NCBI GenBank assembly: GCA_035299065.1 | Contig: DATGXI010000034.1 | Coordinates: 12,324-76,323 of the forward strand | Reading direction: 5' to 3' | DNA: 64,000 nucleotides | DNA from: DASPJQ01 sp035299065 | GTDB lineage: Bacteria; Bacteroidota; Bacteroidia; Flavobacteriales_D; UBA2798 | In this document: positions 1-9,522 of the stretch, in pieces | Numbering within the stretch: the first letter of the stretch is position 1 | How the letters are laid out: each line of letters starts with the position of its first letter | Notes under the pieces: generated by a model | Seen by the model: the letters and a program-made list of their open reading frames with translations, nothing else | Databases searched by the model: none | What the model was told of the DNA's origin: nothing | Made by a program: the position numbers and the translations under genes

Positions 1-607
1 CGTTATAGGTGGTTGTATAAAGTATAGGAAATTTACCAAAAATAAAAGCTGCAATATGACGGCCCTGCTGCATGATGGCCGCTTTATTGGTAATAATATA
101 ATTAGCGGCATTGTTAATTTTTGGAAGTGGATTTTCAACAATACAGCCAATTTTGTGAAGGAGGGCCAGTTGCTGCACCAGTGAAAAACCCAGGCATGCT
201 CTGGGAGGCATGCCTCCCGGTATAATTACATGGGGCAAGCCTTGTTTTTTAGCAAAGTCGGCAATTTTACCACCCGAGGTAATGCACACAATTTGAGCGC
301 CTTTTTTATAAGCAAGCTCAAGCGCATGAAACGTTTCTTCGGTATTACCCGAATAGGATGATATAATAACCAGGGTGTTTTCATTTACATAACCGGGAAT
401 GAAATAGGTTTTGGATACCTGAATAGGGTATTTTGTTTCAGCCTGGGCTATTTCAGCTGCAATATTACCGCCTATACCAGACCCGCCAAGACCTGAAATA
501 AGAACGTTATGAATGGGTTTAACCGGTGTAAAATCAATGGTTTTGGCTATTTCAACGGCATTGTGTAACTGCTTTCCAAAGCCATCAATCAAATCATGCA
601 TGTCCAT
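1..607 (-). CDS. Bifunctional phosphoglucose/phosphomannose isomerase, N-terminal part (C-terminus off the left edge)
   Basis: The reverse strand reads 202 residues from an ATG at 607 to the window edge without a stop. The protein is a sugar isomerase (SIS) domain enzyme that would interconvert glucose-6-P or mannose-6-P with fructose-6-P in the cytoplasm. Visible motifs are SGLGGSGIGG (about 38-47), the phosphate-binding SSYSGNTEE (83-91) and PGGMPPRACLG (130-140), the last typical of the PGI/PMI subfamily rather than classical Pgi. The family is usually about 320-350 residues, so roughly 40% is missing. Two in-frame ATGs lie at 607 and 601; 607 is the first. Confidence 0.85.
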   Translation of the reverse strand, partial: MDMHDLIDGFGKQLHNAVEIAKTIDFTPVKPIHNVLISGLGGSGIGGNIAAEIAQAETKYPIQVSKTYFIPGYVNENTLVIISSYSGNTEETFHALELAYKKGAQIVCITSGGKIADFAKKQGLPHVIIPGGMPPRACLGFSLVQQLALLHKIGCIVENPLPKINNAANYIITNKAAIMQQGRHIAAFIFGKFPILYTTTYN

Positions 608-1060
608 AAGGCAAATATATCAAAACACTGGTAACGGCAAGGGGGAAAGTTTAGTGTTTAAGCAGTTTACAGTTGTTTCGTTTACAGTTTACAGTTGTTT
701 AGTTCTGAGTTATTGGTTTGCGCTGATTTATATTGCCGGATGGTCAATTTTGTGGCTAAACAATGATATTATGCCCATAACCTGCCAGGGATAGCCGTGA
801 AAAGCCCGCAGCCAGCGAAGATTCAATGTTTAAACTTCAATATTAAGGCGAGGACCTGGAACGGATAGCCCGGCCCGAAACCATGCGTTATTCCTTTGTA
901 AGTGATTTATGGTTTGGTTGAGGGGGCAGCCAAATTGCTGCTACATTCAAGTGGGAAACGATGAGTTTGGACGTGTCTCAACCTTAAACTGCGAGCTGTA
1001 AACGGCATAACTCTGTTTTTCACTGTTGGAAACTCTTTTTTATCCAATACCCCAAAACTC
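608..1060. other. Intergenic stretch before lysS, no convincing gene
   Basis: About 450 bases with no coding signal I trust. Around 663-703 there is a short direct repeat of the type gtttacagttgttt. From about 785 to 890 there is a GC-richer patch containing two copies of a GGATAGCC-GCCCG-like motif that could fold. It may be a structured intergenic repeat, but I cannot assign it to a known RNA family. Confidence 0.4.
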
Positions 1061-1068
1061 TATATTTG
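1061..1068 (+). promoter_or_regulatory. Bacteroidota -7 promoter box for lysS
   Basis: TATATTTG matches the TAnnTTTG -7 consensus of the Bacteroidota primary sigma factor exactly. It ends 16 bases before the first possible lysS ATG (1085) and 22 before the second (1091). No clear TTG -33 box is seen at the right spacing. Confidence 0.5.
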
Positions 1069-1084
1069 GAACCTCAAAAATTAC

Positions 1085-2611
1085 ATGATTATGGTTGCTG
1101 AATTGACCGAACAGGAAGTAGTACGCAGGAATAAACTGGCCGAAATACGCGAATTAGGTATTGACCCTTACCCTGCCCAGGAATTTGTAGTTACGCACGA
1201 CTCCAAATCGGTAAAGGATGTTTTTAAACCCGAAATGACAGGGTTTGAAAATGTAACCATGGCCGGACGCATTATGAGCCTGCAGCCAAAAGGCAAAGCA
1301 AGTTTTGCCAAAATACAGGACAGTACCGGTAAAATGCAGCTGTTTATTGGAATTGATAATTTATGTCCCGGTGAAGACAAGACCATGTACAACAAAATGG
1401 TTTTGCACTTACTTGATATTGGCGATTTCATTGGTGTGAAAGGTGAGATTTTTATTACCAAGACAGGGGAAACCACTTTGCGTGTGAAAGAATTAACACT
1501 GCTGTGCAAAACCCTGCGCCCACTGCCCATTGTAAAAACCGATGAACAAGGCAATGTATTTGATGCATTTGTTGACCCTGAAAAACGTTACCGTATGCGT
1601 TATGTTGATTTGGTGGTGAATGATGGTGTAAAAGAAGTTTTTATCAAACGAACCAAACTGGTAAATTCATTGCGCAATACGTTTAATAGCCGTGGTTACA
1701 TTGAAGTGGAAACACCGGTTTTACAACCCATACACGGTGGTGCGGCCGCACGTCCTTTTATGACACACCATAATGCACTTGATATGCCTTTGTACCTGCG
1801 CATAGCCAATGAGCTTTATTTAAAGCGTTTGATTGTAGGCGGATTTGAAGGCGTGTATGAGTTCTCAAAAAATTTCAGGAATGAAGGCATTGACCGTACC
1901 CACAACCCTGAATTTACAGCCATGGAAATTTACGTGGCGTATAAGGATTATAACTGGATGATGGATTTTACCGAGGAAATGATTGAAAAAGTGGCGATGG
2001 ATGTGAATGGGCAAACCAACGTAAAAGTTGGCGAAAACGAAATTGAATTTAAAAAACCGTACAAGCGCATAAGCATGTACGATGCCATTAAAGAACATAC
2101 GGGTTTTGACATAAGCCAAATGGATGAGGCCGGTATTCGCGAAGTGTGTAAAAAATTAGGTATTGATGTTGACCCAAAAGTGGGTAAAGGAAAATTGATT
2201 GATGAGATTTTTGGCGCAAAATGCGAGCACATGTACATTCAACCCACGTTTATTACCGACTACCCCGTTGAAATGAGCCCGCTCACCAAAAAACACCGTA
2301 GCAAACCAGGACTTGTTGAGCGTTTTGAATTGTTTGTGAACGGTAAAGAAATTGCCAATAGTTATAGCGAGTTGAATGATCCAATTGAGCAGCGTGAACG
2401 GTTTGAAGAACAAATGAAATTGGGTGAACGTGGCGATGATGAGGCCATGGTAATTGACCATGACTTTTTGCGTGCGCTGGAATACGGCATGCCGCCTACC
2501 TCAGGTCTGGGTATTGGTATTGACAGGTTGTGTATGTTCATGACCAACCAGGCCAGCATACAGGAAGTGTTGTTTTTCCCACAAATGCGCCCTGAACAAA
2601 TTAAGGATTAG
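1085..2611 (+). CDS. lysS: Lysyl-tRNA synthetase, class II
   Basis: This cytoplasmic enzyme charges tRNA-Lys with lysine using ATP. The 508 residues are the usual length. An N-terminal OB-fold (about 55-160) is followed by the class II catalytic core. Motif 2 appears as FRNEGIDRTHNPEF (about 264) and motif 3 as GLGIGIDRL (about 474). Two starts are possible, ATG 1085 and ATG 1091, and the next residues (VAELTEQEVVRRNKL) fit either. The gene stands alone behind a TAnnTTTG box. Its last codons are duplicated immediately downstream (see the repeat at 2583-2746). Confidence 0.97.
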   Translation: MIMVAELTEQEVVRRNKLAEIRELGIDPYPAQEFVVTHDSKSVKDVFKPEMTGFENVTMAGRIMSLQPKGKASFAKIQDSTGKMQLFIGIDNLCPGEDKTMYNKMVLHLLDIGDFIGVKGEIFITKTGETTLRVKELTLLCKTLRPLPIVKTDEQGNVFDAFVDPEKRYRMRYVDLVVNDGVKEVFIKRTKLVNSLRNTFNSRGYIEVETPVLQPIHGGAAARPFMTHHNALDMPLYLRIANELYLKRLIVGGFEGVYEFSKNFRNEGIDRTHNPEFTAMEIYVAYKDYNWMMDFTEEMIEKVAMDVNGQTNVKVGENEIEFKKPYKRISMYDAIKEHTGFDISQMDEAGIREVCKKLGIDVDPKVGKGKLIDEIFGAKCEHMYIQPTFITDYPVEMSPLTKKHRSKPGLVERFELFVNGKEIANSYSELNDPIEQRERFEEQMKLGERGDDEAMVIDHDFLRALEYGMPPTSGLGIGIDRLCMFMTNQASIQEVLFFPQMRPEQIKD

Positions 2612-2746
2612 CTTGATTTCAAAGCGCATTCATGAGCATCAAAAAAAAAATTATGTTTGCGAATAAATGCGCCCTGAACAAATTAAGGATTAGCTTGATT
2701 TCAAAGCGCATTCATGAGCATCAATTAAAAAAAATGTTTGCGAATA
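2583..2746 (+). repeat. 82-bp tandem duplication covering the end of lysS
   Basis: The last nine lysS codons with the stop and the following spacer (2583-2664) are repeated with an offset of 82 bases (2665-2746). The copies differ mainly in the length and composition of an A-rich run. The second copy carries lysS-tail codons without a gene in front, so it is a recent slippage or unequal-recombination product rather than a gene. Confidence 0.9.
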
Positions 2747-2798
2747 CATTAAGCCTGAAAAAAGAGCAGAATAAAATACATTTCAATTTGTATAACAC

Positions 2799-3344
2799 AT
2801 GAACAAAAACATTATTACCGAAATTATTTGGTTTGTTGCCTTTGCTGTTTTGGCAGCAGGCGTTTATTTTGGCTTGGGCGTTCAGGCTTCATTTGACAAC
2901 CTCATCAGGAGTTTTGACTCGGATCCATTGGTACAATTTGCTTCCTACGTACCCGCCAAACTCATTGTAATATGTTTTGTACTTGTTGCTTTTGTTGGTT
3001 ACCTGGTGCGCATCATTGTTCAAAAAGGCCTTAACAACGCAACCCTAATTACCGGAACCGCTGTTTTGTTGGTGGCCCTTATTGCATTTAACGATATGAA
3101 AACTTATTTGAACCTTGTGGGTGTAGATTTCAAGCATTTTAAACTTTCTTTACTTGGTTCAGGCGGAAATTTATTTCCTGCCGCTGCAAAACTTATGACC
3201 TGGTTAAAAGTGGGTATGGGCGCATTTGCCATCAATTTATTGGTAAATGCTTATTTTATTTACCGAAACTACAACGAAAAGAAGCCCGTACCGGTTGACG
3301 AAAATATGAATGCCGATGCACCCATTGACCAGGTAAACGTTTAA
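2799..3344 (+). CDS. Small integral membrane protein of unknown function
   Basis: I do not recognise this 181-residue protein. It has four likely membrane segments (about 9-27, 52-70, 82-100 and 137-155) and a charged C-terminal tail ending near DENMNADAPIDQ. The ATG at 2799 is preceded by TCAATTTG (2786-2793), a one-mismatch version of the -7 box. It stands alone between lysS and a secreted protein, so context gives no role. Base composition and codon use match the surrounding core genes. Confidence 0.75.
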   Translation: MNKNIITEIIWFVAFAVLAAGVYFGLGVQASFDNLIRSFDSDPLVQFASYVPAKLIVICFVLVAFVGYLVRIIVQKGLNNATLITGTAVLLVALIAFNDMKTYLNLVGVDFKHFKLSLLGSGGNLFPAAAKLMTWLKVGMGAFAINLLVNAYFIYRNYNEKKPVPVDENMNADAPIDQVNV

Positions 3345-3374
3345 CAGGTACTTTATAGCTGGCCTGAAAAAACG

Positions 3375-3382
3375 TATATTTG
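3375..3382 (+). promoter_or_regulatory. -7 promoter box placed for a leaderless transcript
   Basis: TATATTTG lies only five bases before the ATG at 3388. Given a start site about four bases after the box, transcription would begin at or next to the initiation codon. Confidence 0.5.
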
Positions 3383-3387
3383 GTTGG

Positions 3388-4155
3388 ATGAAAGTTTTTC
3401 CAGGACTATTTTTTCTTATGCTTTCACTTCCTGTTTTTTCGCAGGAAGATACAACCCATATTAGTACCGATAGGCCTGACCAGAGTGATGGAGCCTATAT
3501 TGTGCGGCCTGCTGTTTTACAACTTGAAACAGGTACCTATGTAAACACGCTTGACCAATACAACCAGGCATTGGTACAATCAACTATGCTGCGGTATGGC
3601 CTGGTAAACCGCGTTGAATTACGTGTTTTATTTGATGCGGGAATTTTTAATAACCAATATGCACATACCAGTTCCAACGGCATTTTTCCGCTTACTTTTT
3701 GCTCAAAAATAAACCTTGTTAAGGGTAAAAGCATTGTACCTGATATTACCCTGTCGGGGTATTTGCGTTTGCCATTTACCGCTTCTGAAAATTTACGCAC
3801 ACCACATTACGCGCAAACAGGCATACTTGTGTTGCAAAAGACCATTGGAAAAATGTTTACTGTTGCCTTAAATGCAGGTATTTCGCGCAGCGGTTTTGAT
3901 AAATCCCTTTCATACCCTGTAACAGCGGTTTTCATACTTGCGCCACAAGCGCATTTTAGTTTTTTTGGCGAATATTATGCCAGCTATCAAACACAATGCC
4001 TTCCCTTAAATAACATTGATTTTGGATTTCTATATTGCACACATCACCATATACAACTTGATGTTGCCTTTGGAACTACGTTATTGCCGAATGTAAAAAG
4101 TAATTTTGTAACGGCCGGATTTTCGTACAGATTTAGTTCGCTGAAAAATAAGTGA
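3388..4155 (+). CDS. Secreted, probable outer-membrane beta-barrel protein (phenol MetA-like transporter family)
   Basis: The 255-residue product begins with a signal peptide (MKVFPGLFFLMLSLPVFSQ, cleavage near 19). It continues with STDRPDQSDGAYIVRPAVLQ, which resembles the start of the 'putative MetA-pathway of phenol degradation' outer-membrane family. The rest alternates hydrophobic and polar residues and ends in FSYRFSSLKNK, consistent with a barrel. The family name comes from its founding member and does not show that phenol is a substrate here. Substrate and partners are unknown. Confidence 0.7.
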   Translation: MKVFPGLFFLMLSLPVFSQEDTTHISTDRPDQSDGAYIVRPAVLQLETGTYVNTLDQYNQALVQSTMLRYGLVNRVELRVLFDAGIFNNQYAHTSSNGIFPLTFCSKINLVKGKSIVPDITLSGYLRLPFTASENLRTPHYAQTGILVLQKTIGKMFTVALNAGISRSGFDKSLSYPVTAVFILAPQAHFSFFGEYYASYQTQCLPLNNIDFGFLYCTHHHIQLDVAFGTTLLPNVKSNFVTAGFSYRFSSLKNK

Positions 4156-4202
4156 AGCATATTTACCCGCGAACAGTAAACTGATCAACTGCAAACTGCA
4201 AA

Positions 4203-5468
4203 CTAGTTAAGCCCTACAGGCTGCTCAACCAATTTTTCATTGGCAGCTGTTTCAATAATAATTTCTTTTGCCATTTTCATGGGCACCGAAATGTATTTCT
4301 TTTCCATGTACTCAACCACTTTTTGCAATACTTCGCGGCTGTTTTCGTCCATGTTGGCTATGTCTTTGGCAAATATTGAGTTCATTGCCATTTCCCTGAT
4401 TTCTTTTATTTTTTGCGGAACCTCGCACATGGCGCGTTCGATCTGCCGGATTTTGAATACATCTTTAAACTCCGAGAAATGCTCATCAATCATTTTATGG
4501 CAATGCACCATTTCTTTTTCACGCTCACGCAAGTTACTCTCGGCAACGGTTTTTAAATAATCAACCGAAATGTATTTTGTTTTGTTATTCTTTAAAATTA
4601 CAGGATCAACATCGGTTGGAATGGCAAGGTCAATGATGAACTTCAAATCAGTTTCGCCATTTAACAGCGATGTATATACTTCGGGTGTAATAATGTACTC
4701 ACTTGAGGCAGTACAGGTAATAAGCACATCAAAACCTTTTTTGTACTCCATTATTTCTGCCAGTTCTTTTGAATCGCACTTTAATTCTGCCGCCAGTGAA
4801 AGTCCATTTGCAACAGAGCGGTTAAATACAACAAAATTGGTGTACCCGTATTTTTTTAAAAAACGCGCCATGTTGGTATTGGTTTGACCCGCACCAATAA
4901 ATAAAATACGTGCATCGTTTTTAACATTGTATTCTTCAAGGCGTTTAAAAGCCAGGGATACAACCGACACAGGCTTTGTTGCAATATTTGTTTTGCTGTA
5001 AATTTCTTTGGCCGTTTCAATGGTTTTTTTCACAACCAGTCGAATCCCGTCACCGGTTAATCCCATGTCTTTTGATTTTTCAAAAGCTGAACGTACCTGG
5101 GTTATGATTTCGCGCTCGCCAACCACCATTGAGTCAAGTGATGAAGCTACATTAAATACGTGTTTGATGGCTTCTTCGCCAACGTAATGTTCTGATGATT
5201 TTACGGCAGCGTGTAGTTGTGTTTCGGTCCACTGCGGATTAAATGCCATGTAAAACCCAACCAAAAACTCATCGTCCAAAGCTTCCTTTGTTACAAAGTA
5301 AAATTCAACGCGGTTACAGGTTGAGAGGTACATCAACTCATCCAGTTTAGCAGCACTTTTTAAATGATGCAAACGCTTTGATTGATCCTCATCGCTGATG
5401 TGAAATTTTCCGACTTCGTTTAACCCGTTTAATCGATGGGTTATGGCTATAACTTTAAAATGGTCCAA
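4203..5468 (-). CDS. hemA: Glutamyl-tRNA reductase
   Basis: This enzyme reduces glutamyl-tRNA-Glu to glutamate-1-semialdehyde with NADPH, the first committed step of C5-pathway tetrapyrrole synthesis. The 421-residue protein carries the catalytic cysteine in LSTCNRVEF (Cys51) and a Rossmann NADPH site (ILFIGAGQTNTNMARFL, about 188-205). A C-terminal helical dimerisation domain follows. The start is TTG at 5468, because no in-frame ATG lies close to the conserved N-terminus (DHFKVIAITHRLNG). No other hem gene is next to it. Confidence 0.95.
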   Translation of the reverse strand: MDHFKVIAITHRLNGLNEVGKFHISDEDQSKRLHHLKSAAKLDELMYLSTCNRVEFYFVTKEALDDEFLVGFYMAFNPQWTETQLHAAVKSSEHYVGEEAIKHVFNVASSLDSMVVGEREIITQVRSAFEKSKDMGLTGDGIRLVVKKTIETAKEIYSKTNIATKPVSVVSLAFKRLEEYNVKNDARILFIGAGQTNTNMARFLKKYGYTNFVVFNRSVANGLSLAAELKCDSKELAEIMEYKKGFDVLITCTASSEYIITPEVYTSLLNGETDLKFIIDLAIPTDVDPVILKNNKTKYISVDYLKTVAESNLREREKEMVHCHKMIDEHFSEFKDVFKIRQIERAMCEVPQKIKEIREMAMNSIFAKDIANMDENSREVLQKVVEYMEKKYISVPMKMAKEIIIETAANEKLVEQPVGLN

Positions 5469-5660
5469 TGCGCTCGTTTTCTCCTATACAAATTTCGCGA
5501 AACGTTTAGTGGGAATTGTCATGGAATTGTCAGTTTTTTTATTTGGAATTTGTCTAAATTTAAAACCAAACGAATGACTGTCAGTTATTTATGTTTTTGA
5601 ACCTCATTTACTGGCCTGCTTAAGCGTTTTGTAAAAATTGATTTTACTTGAGTAAATGCA

Positions 5661-5754
5661 TCAGCGACTTACAAAATCATCATATAGCCATTGCAGGTAT
5701 GCTTTAGCAAAACCAAGGCCTTTTGCCGTACCATATTCCTTTTTTGTTTGCAAT
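5661..5754 (-). pseudogene. Frameshifted C-terminal tail of the membrane phosphotransferase at 5755-7494
   Basis: Just past the stop of the upstream reading frame, a different frame reads YELQTKKEYGTAKGLGFAKA and then YLQWLYDDFVSR before a stop at 5663-5661. This matches the last 33 or so residues of the neighbouring paralogue (YEIHTGAVTGSREDMKKAKA, then YLQVIYADFVRQ). A one-base difference near 5757 (GTC CTA TGA) therefore separates the tail from its gene. Confidence 0.8.
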
Positions 5755-7494
5755 TCATAGGACGGCAGTGCTATCGGTTATTAATGCCATTACATATTCT
5801 GTTGCATAGTACGCAAACTTGTGTTTTGCTTTAAAGGGATCTTTCGCGAACTTGAATTTTTTTGGGTTGTATCCATAATAAGGTGATATCATTTTCAACA
5901 AATCATTTTGACCAAGTACTGAATCCCACTTTTTACCAACCAACGTGTCATTTAATGCACCTCCGGTTAACATACATAGAATTCTTTTTCCCTCAGGCCA
6001 ATTCAGGTCCCGGTTGCGTGGTAAACTGTGACCATGATCGGCAACCAGCAGAAACAACGTGTTTTTATACCAACTTGTTTTTTTTGCCCTGCTGAAGTAT
6101 TGACGTAAACAGGCATCGGTATAGTAAGCTGCATTTTTAAACCTGTCAGGCATATCATTTCCCGGAAATTTTTTTTGTCCGGGAACTTCAAACGGTTCGT
6201 GAGTGCTCAGGGTTAAAACGCAGGATGCAAATGGTTCAGGCAGGGTATTTAAATGATCAATTTGCGCATCCAGTACCTTGTCGTCATGGGCTCCCCATTT
6301 ACTGTTATAATCCTTCGACTGGTAATGACTCTTATCACTTATGAATTCGAAGCCTTGTTGCACAACAAAACTCCTGGTTTGGGCAAAATTCAAATCGCCC
6401 CCATAAAAAAAAGAGGTCTGGTATTTTTTGGAATTTAAAAATGCAATAAGCGAAGGTAGTTTACGTGTTTTTTCAGGATATGCCATTATGGAATTATCAG
6501 GTTGCGCAGGGTACCCAGCCAAGATACTTACCAAACCCTGATCGGTTCGTGCTCCTGAACCATAACAATGTGTAAACAAATAACTATCTTTTATCAATTC
6601 ACTGGTAAAGGGGGTTGTGTTTTTTTCACCCCCCAATTCGGCAATTATATCTGCGGTCCAGCTTTCCAGCACTATAATAACGAGGTTGGGCTTTTTTACA
6701 TGGGTAAGTGCTGTGGTTTTAACAGGCCCCTCTTCCATTAAGGATTTTACATGTTTATTGCGTGCGGCCGAAGTGTAAAATTTAAACTTGTTGTTGCTGT
6801 TAAGAACGTAATATTCATATACGCTGTGTGTAAAATAATAAAATGGGTTTACCGCTGCATGATCGTTGCTTATATGCCGGGAGTAAAATGAATCGCTTTC
6901 ATTTATGGGGATACCCTGTACACCGCCCCTTATGCCAATTAAAAGTAAAGGTAAGCTGGCAAGGTAAGCAAGGCCCCACCGCAGGTTTTTTATGGCTTTT
7001 TTATGGCGTCCAACAAATTTTGCATGAAACCACAAAAAACACACCAGCATCAAAACAAAGCTCAACAAGCCCACTGCAATTTGTGCTGTGGTCATAAAAC
7101 GGCTAACCTCAAGCGGATTGTTCAAATAAAGCAAAATTCGTTTGCTTACTACACTTTGCCAATTAACGTAATTGATGACATTTACAAACGCAATAAATAC
7201 TACCGTAACTATCAGGCAAATGTTTATGCTGTACAAAAACCGAAAAAACCACTGCTTTTGAATAAATACGTATAAGGCCCAAAGCAAAAAAACCGGTATG
7301 AGTAAATAACCAGCGGTTGCAACATCCAGCCTCAGTCCCGCAACAAAAATCACCAGCTTATGCCCAAATGATCCCTGAAAATAATGAAAGTTGTACATTA
7401 CAAAAAACAGACGGAAAACACTGAACAAAATCATCCAAAATAAAAAGCACCTGAATAAAAAATGATCATAGATATTTTTCAAAAGGCTTCGCAT
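5755..7494 (-). CDS. LTA synthase-like membrane sulfatase/phosphotransferase (paralogue 1, C-terminus lost by frameshift)
   Basis: A 579-residue inner-membrane protein with about five N-terminal membrane segments (first 200 residues) and an extracytoplasmic alkaline-phosphatase-superfamily domain. It belongs to the LtaS/MdoB-type group that moves phosphoglycerol or phosphoethanolamine onto surface glycans or lipids. Metal-site motifs include NLVIIVLESWTADI (likely catalytic Thr in ESWT), LSTHEPFEV and LVADHGHSLP. It is a tandem paralogue of the next gene (78 bases apart) and ends early relative to it because of a frameshift. Specific substrate unknown. Confidence 0.88.
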   Translation of the reverse strand: MRSLLKNIYDHFLFRCFLFWMILFSVFRLFFVMYNFHYFQGSFGHKLVIFVAGLRLDVATAGYLLIPVFLLWALYVFIQKQWFFRFLYSINICLIVTVVFIAFVNVINYVNWQSVVSKRILLYLNNPLEVSRFMTTAQIAVGLLSFVLMLVCFLWFHAKFVGRHKKAIKNLRWGLAYLASLPLLLIGIRGGVQGIPINESDSFYSRHISNDHAAVNPFYYFTHSVYEYYVLNSNNKFKFYTSAARNKHVKSLMEEGPVKTTALTHVKKPNLVIIVLESWTADIIAELGGEKNTTPFTSELIKDSYLFTHCYGSGARTDQGLVSILAGYPAQPDNSIMAYPEKTRKLPSLIAFLNSKKYQTSFFYGGDLNFAQTRSFVVQQGFEFISDKSHYQSKDYNSKWGAHDDKVLDAQIDHLNTLPEPFASCVLTLSTHEPFEVPGQKKFPGNDMPDRFKNAAYYTDACLRQYFSRAKKTSWYKNTLFLLVADHGHSLPRNRDLNWPEGKRILCMLTGGALNDTLVGKKWDSVLGQNDLLKMISPYYGYNPKKFKFAKDPFKAKHKFAYYATEYVMALITDSTAVL

Positions 7495-7572
7495 GCTTAT
7501 TGGTGATGTGTTGTAAATGTATTTTTTGATTTATGTTTAACGTTCATCCCCTAAGCTATAATTTCCATTTAT

Positions 7573-9522
7573 TTATTGCCTTACAAAATCAGCATAAATT
7601 ACCTGCAAATAGGCTTTTGCTTTTTTCATATCCTCCCTGCTTCCGGTTACAGCACCGGTATGAATTTCATACCCGGCAGCGCCCTGATTGGTAACTATAC
7701 CCAAAATGTTTTCATTTGAAAAATAAGCAAATGGATAAGATGCTTTAAAGGGGTCTTTGGCAAACGGATATTTTTTTGGATCAACCTTGTAATAGGGTGC
7801 CAGCATTTTTACCAAATCGTGCTGGTTCATGACACTGTTCCATTGCTGGCCGCGCATTTCCTGCGTGAGCGCTCCACCCGTTACAATGCAAGTAATGCGC
7901 TTTGATTCAGGGGCATTTAAATTCCGGTTCATGGGTAAATGATGTCCATGATCAGCCACCAGCACAAAAAGCGTATTCTTGTACCAGTCGGTTTTTTTTA
8001 CGGTTGCAAAATAGTTTTTAAGGCATTGGTCGGTGTAGTACGCTGAATTTTTAAATTTTCCTGGTTCGGTTTCATGTTCGAATTTATGCTTAATCGGAAC
8101 TTCGAATGGCTCGTGGGTGCTGAGCGTTAACACACACGAAATAAACGGCTGTTTTTGCCCTGAAAGATATTTTGCCTGTGAGTCCAGAACTTTTCCATCG
8201 TGAGCTCCCCATTTACTGTTAAAATCCTTTGCATCGTAATTGCTTTTATCACTTATGTACTCAAATCCCTGCTGAATCACAAAACTTTTCATTTCAGCAA
8301 AGGTAATGTCGCCACCGTAAAAAAAGGATGACCCGTAATTTTGCTTTTTCAACTGGAAACAAAACGAAGGAAGGTTGGCAATTTTTGACGGATACGCAAT
8401 TATTGAGTTGTCAGGCTGAGAGGGATATCCTGCCAATATACTTACCAGGCCCTGATCGGTTCGGTAGCCTGACCCATAACACTGTGTAAACAATAAACTT
8501 TCCTGAATCAACTCACTGGTAAAGGGCGTAATACCTTTTTCGCCTCCCAATTCCTCAATTACATCAGCTGTCCAGCTTTCCAAAATGATAAATACAAGAT
8601 TTGGATGTTTAATAGTTGTTAGCTGTATTGTGTCGCTGACCGATTCAACCATTATTTCATCAAAAAGTTTACCCGCTGCTTTTTCGGAGAAAAAAACATA
8701 CTTATCACTGACATAAAAATATTCAGATACGCTGTGAACAAAATAGTATACAGGATTAACAGCTGCATGGCAATTGGGTTCATATGCCGAATAATAGGCA
8801 GCATTTTCGTTGATGGGTGTGGTTTGAAGCCCTCCTCTCATAAATAAAAACAAAGGGGCTATTGCTAAAAAATTCAACCCCAACACACCGTATGTTTTTG
8901 CTGGTGCGTGTTCTTTTTTCACAAATTTTTTATGAAAAAAAATGGCCAGCCAGCACAAAGCAATAATGAGTATGGGCGACAGTATTAATTGTGCGGTACT
9001 CATGAAATGCGACACTTCAGAAATATTTTCAAAATACAACAACACCCGTTTGTTTATAGGCGTTTGCCAGTTGGCATAATTGCCAATATTCATTAAACAA
9101 ATAAAAACAACAGGTACTGTCAACACAATGGTAACATACCGTGCTACAACAAGTAAAAATTTTCGTTTAAAGCCAATGTAAAACATCCATAGCAAAAAAG
9201 CGGGTGCAACCAAAAAAGCGGCCATGGCACTATCCAAACGCACTGCTGCAAAAAACAAAAGCATTTTATGCCCAAAACCACCTTGCAGGAATTTATAATT
9301 CATGATCACGAATAACAAACGCATCACAAAAAAAAGGGCCATCCAGTACAGGAATGTTTTTACAAGAAAGTGGCGGTAGATATTGAGGATTTTTTGCTTC
9401 AAGGTTTGTAAAGATAAGGATTTCCGCAAATTGTTAGCCACATAGCGCGACTTCGTCACGTTTAAAGAAACATCTACAATTTCGATTTGGGAACGATTAG
9501 CCTCACAGGTCGCTTTCACCAA
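7573..9522 (-). CDS. LTA synthase-like membrane sulfatase/phosphotransferase (paralogue 2)
   Basis: Full-length paralogue (up to 649 residues) of the preceding protein, with the same five-helix membrane part and periplasmic alkaline-phosphatase-fold domain (NLVFIILESWTADV, LSTHEPFEV, LVADHGHHLP). The reading frame opens at 9522 inside the end of rnhB. Aligned with the paralogue (which begins ...LLKNIYDHFLF), the first 40 or so residues here look extra, so the true start may be an internal TTG near residue 40. Likely role is phosphoglycerol or phosphoethanolamine transfer to envelope molecules. Confidence 0.88.
   Translation of the reverse strand: MVKATCEANRSQIEIVDVSLNVTKSRYVANNLRKSLSLQTLKQKILNIYRHFLVKTFLYWMALFFVMRLLFVIMNYKFLQGGFGHKMLLFFAAVRLDSAMAAFLVAPAFLLWMFYIGFKRKFLLVVARYVTIVLTVPVVFICLMNIGNYANWQTPINKRVLLYFENISEVSHFMSTAQLILSPILIIALCWLAIFFHKKFVKKEHAPAKTYGVLGLNFLAIAPLFLFMRGGLQTTPINENAAYYSAYEPNCHAAVNPVYYFVHSVSEYFYVSDKYVFFSEKAAGKLFDEIMVESVSDTIQLTTIKHPNLVFIILESWTADVIEELGGEKGITPFTSELIQESLLFTQCYGSGYRTDQGLVSILAGYPSQPDNSIIAYPSKIANLPSFCFQLKKQNYGSSFFYGGDITFAEMKSFVIQQGFEYISDKSNYDAKDFNSKWGAHDGKVLDSQAKYLSGQKQPFISCVLTLSTHEPFEVPIKHKFEHETEPGKFKNSAYYTDQCLKNYFATVKKTDWYKNTLFVLVADHGHHLPMNRNLNAPESKRITCIVTGGALTQEMRGQQWNSVMNQHDLVKMLAPYYKVDPKKYPFAKDPFKASYPFAYFSNENILGIVTNQGAAGYEIHTGAVTGSREDMKKAKAYLQVIYADFVRQ

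Noticed and set aside
513..794. 93-codon frame on the plus strand
   Set aside because: It runs antisense into the isomerase gene and through non-coding repeats; no start context or homology signs.
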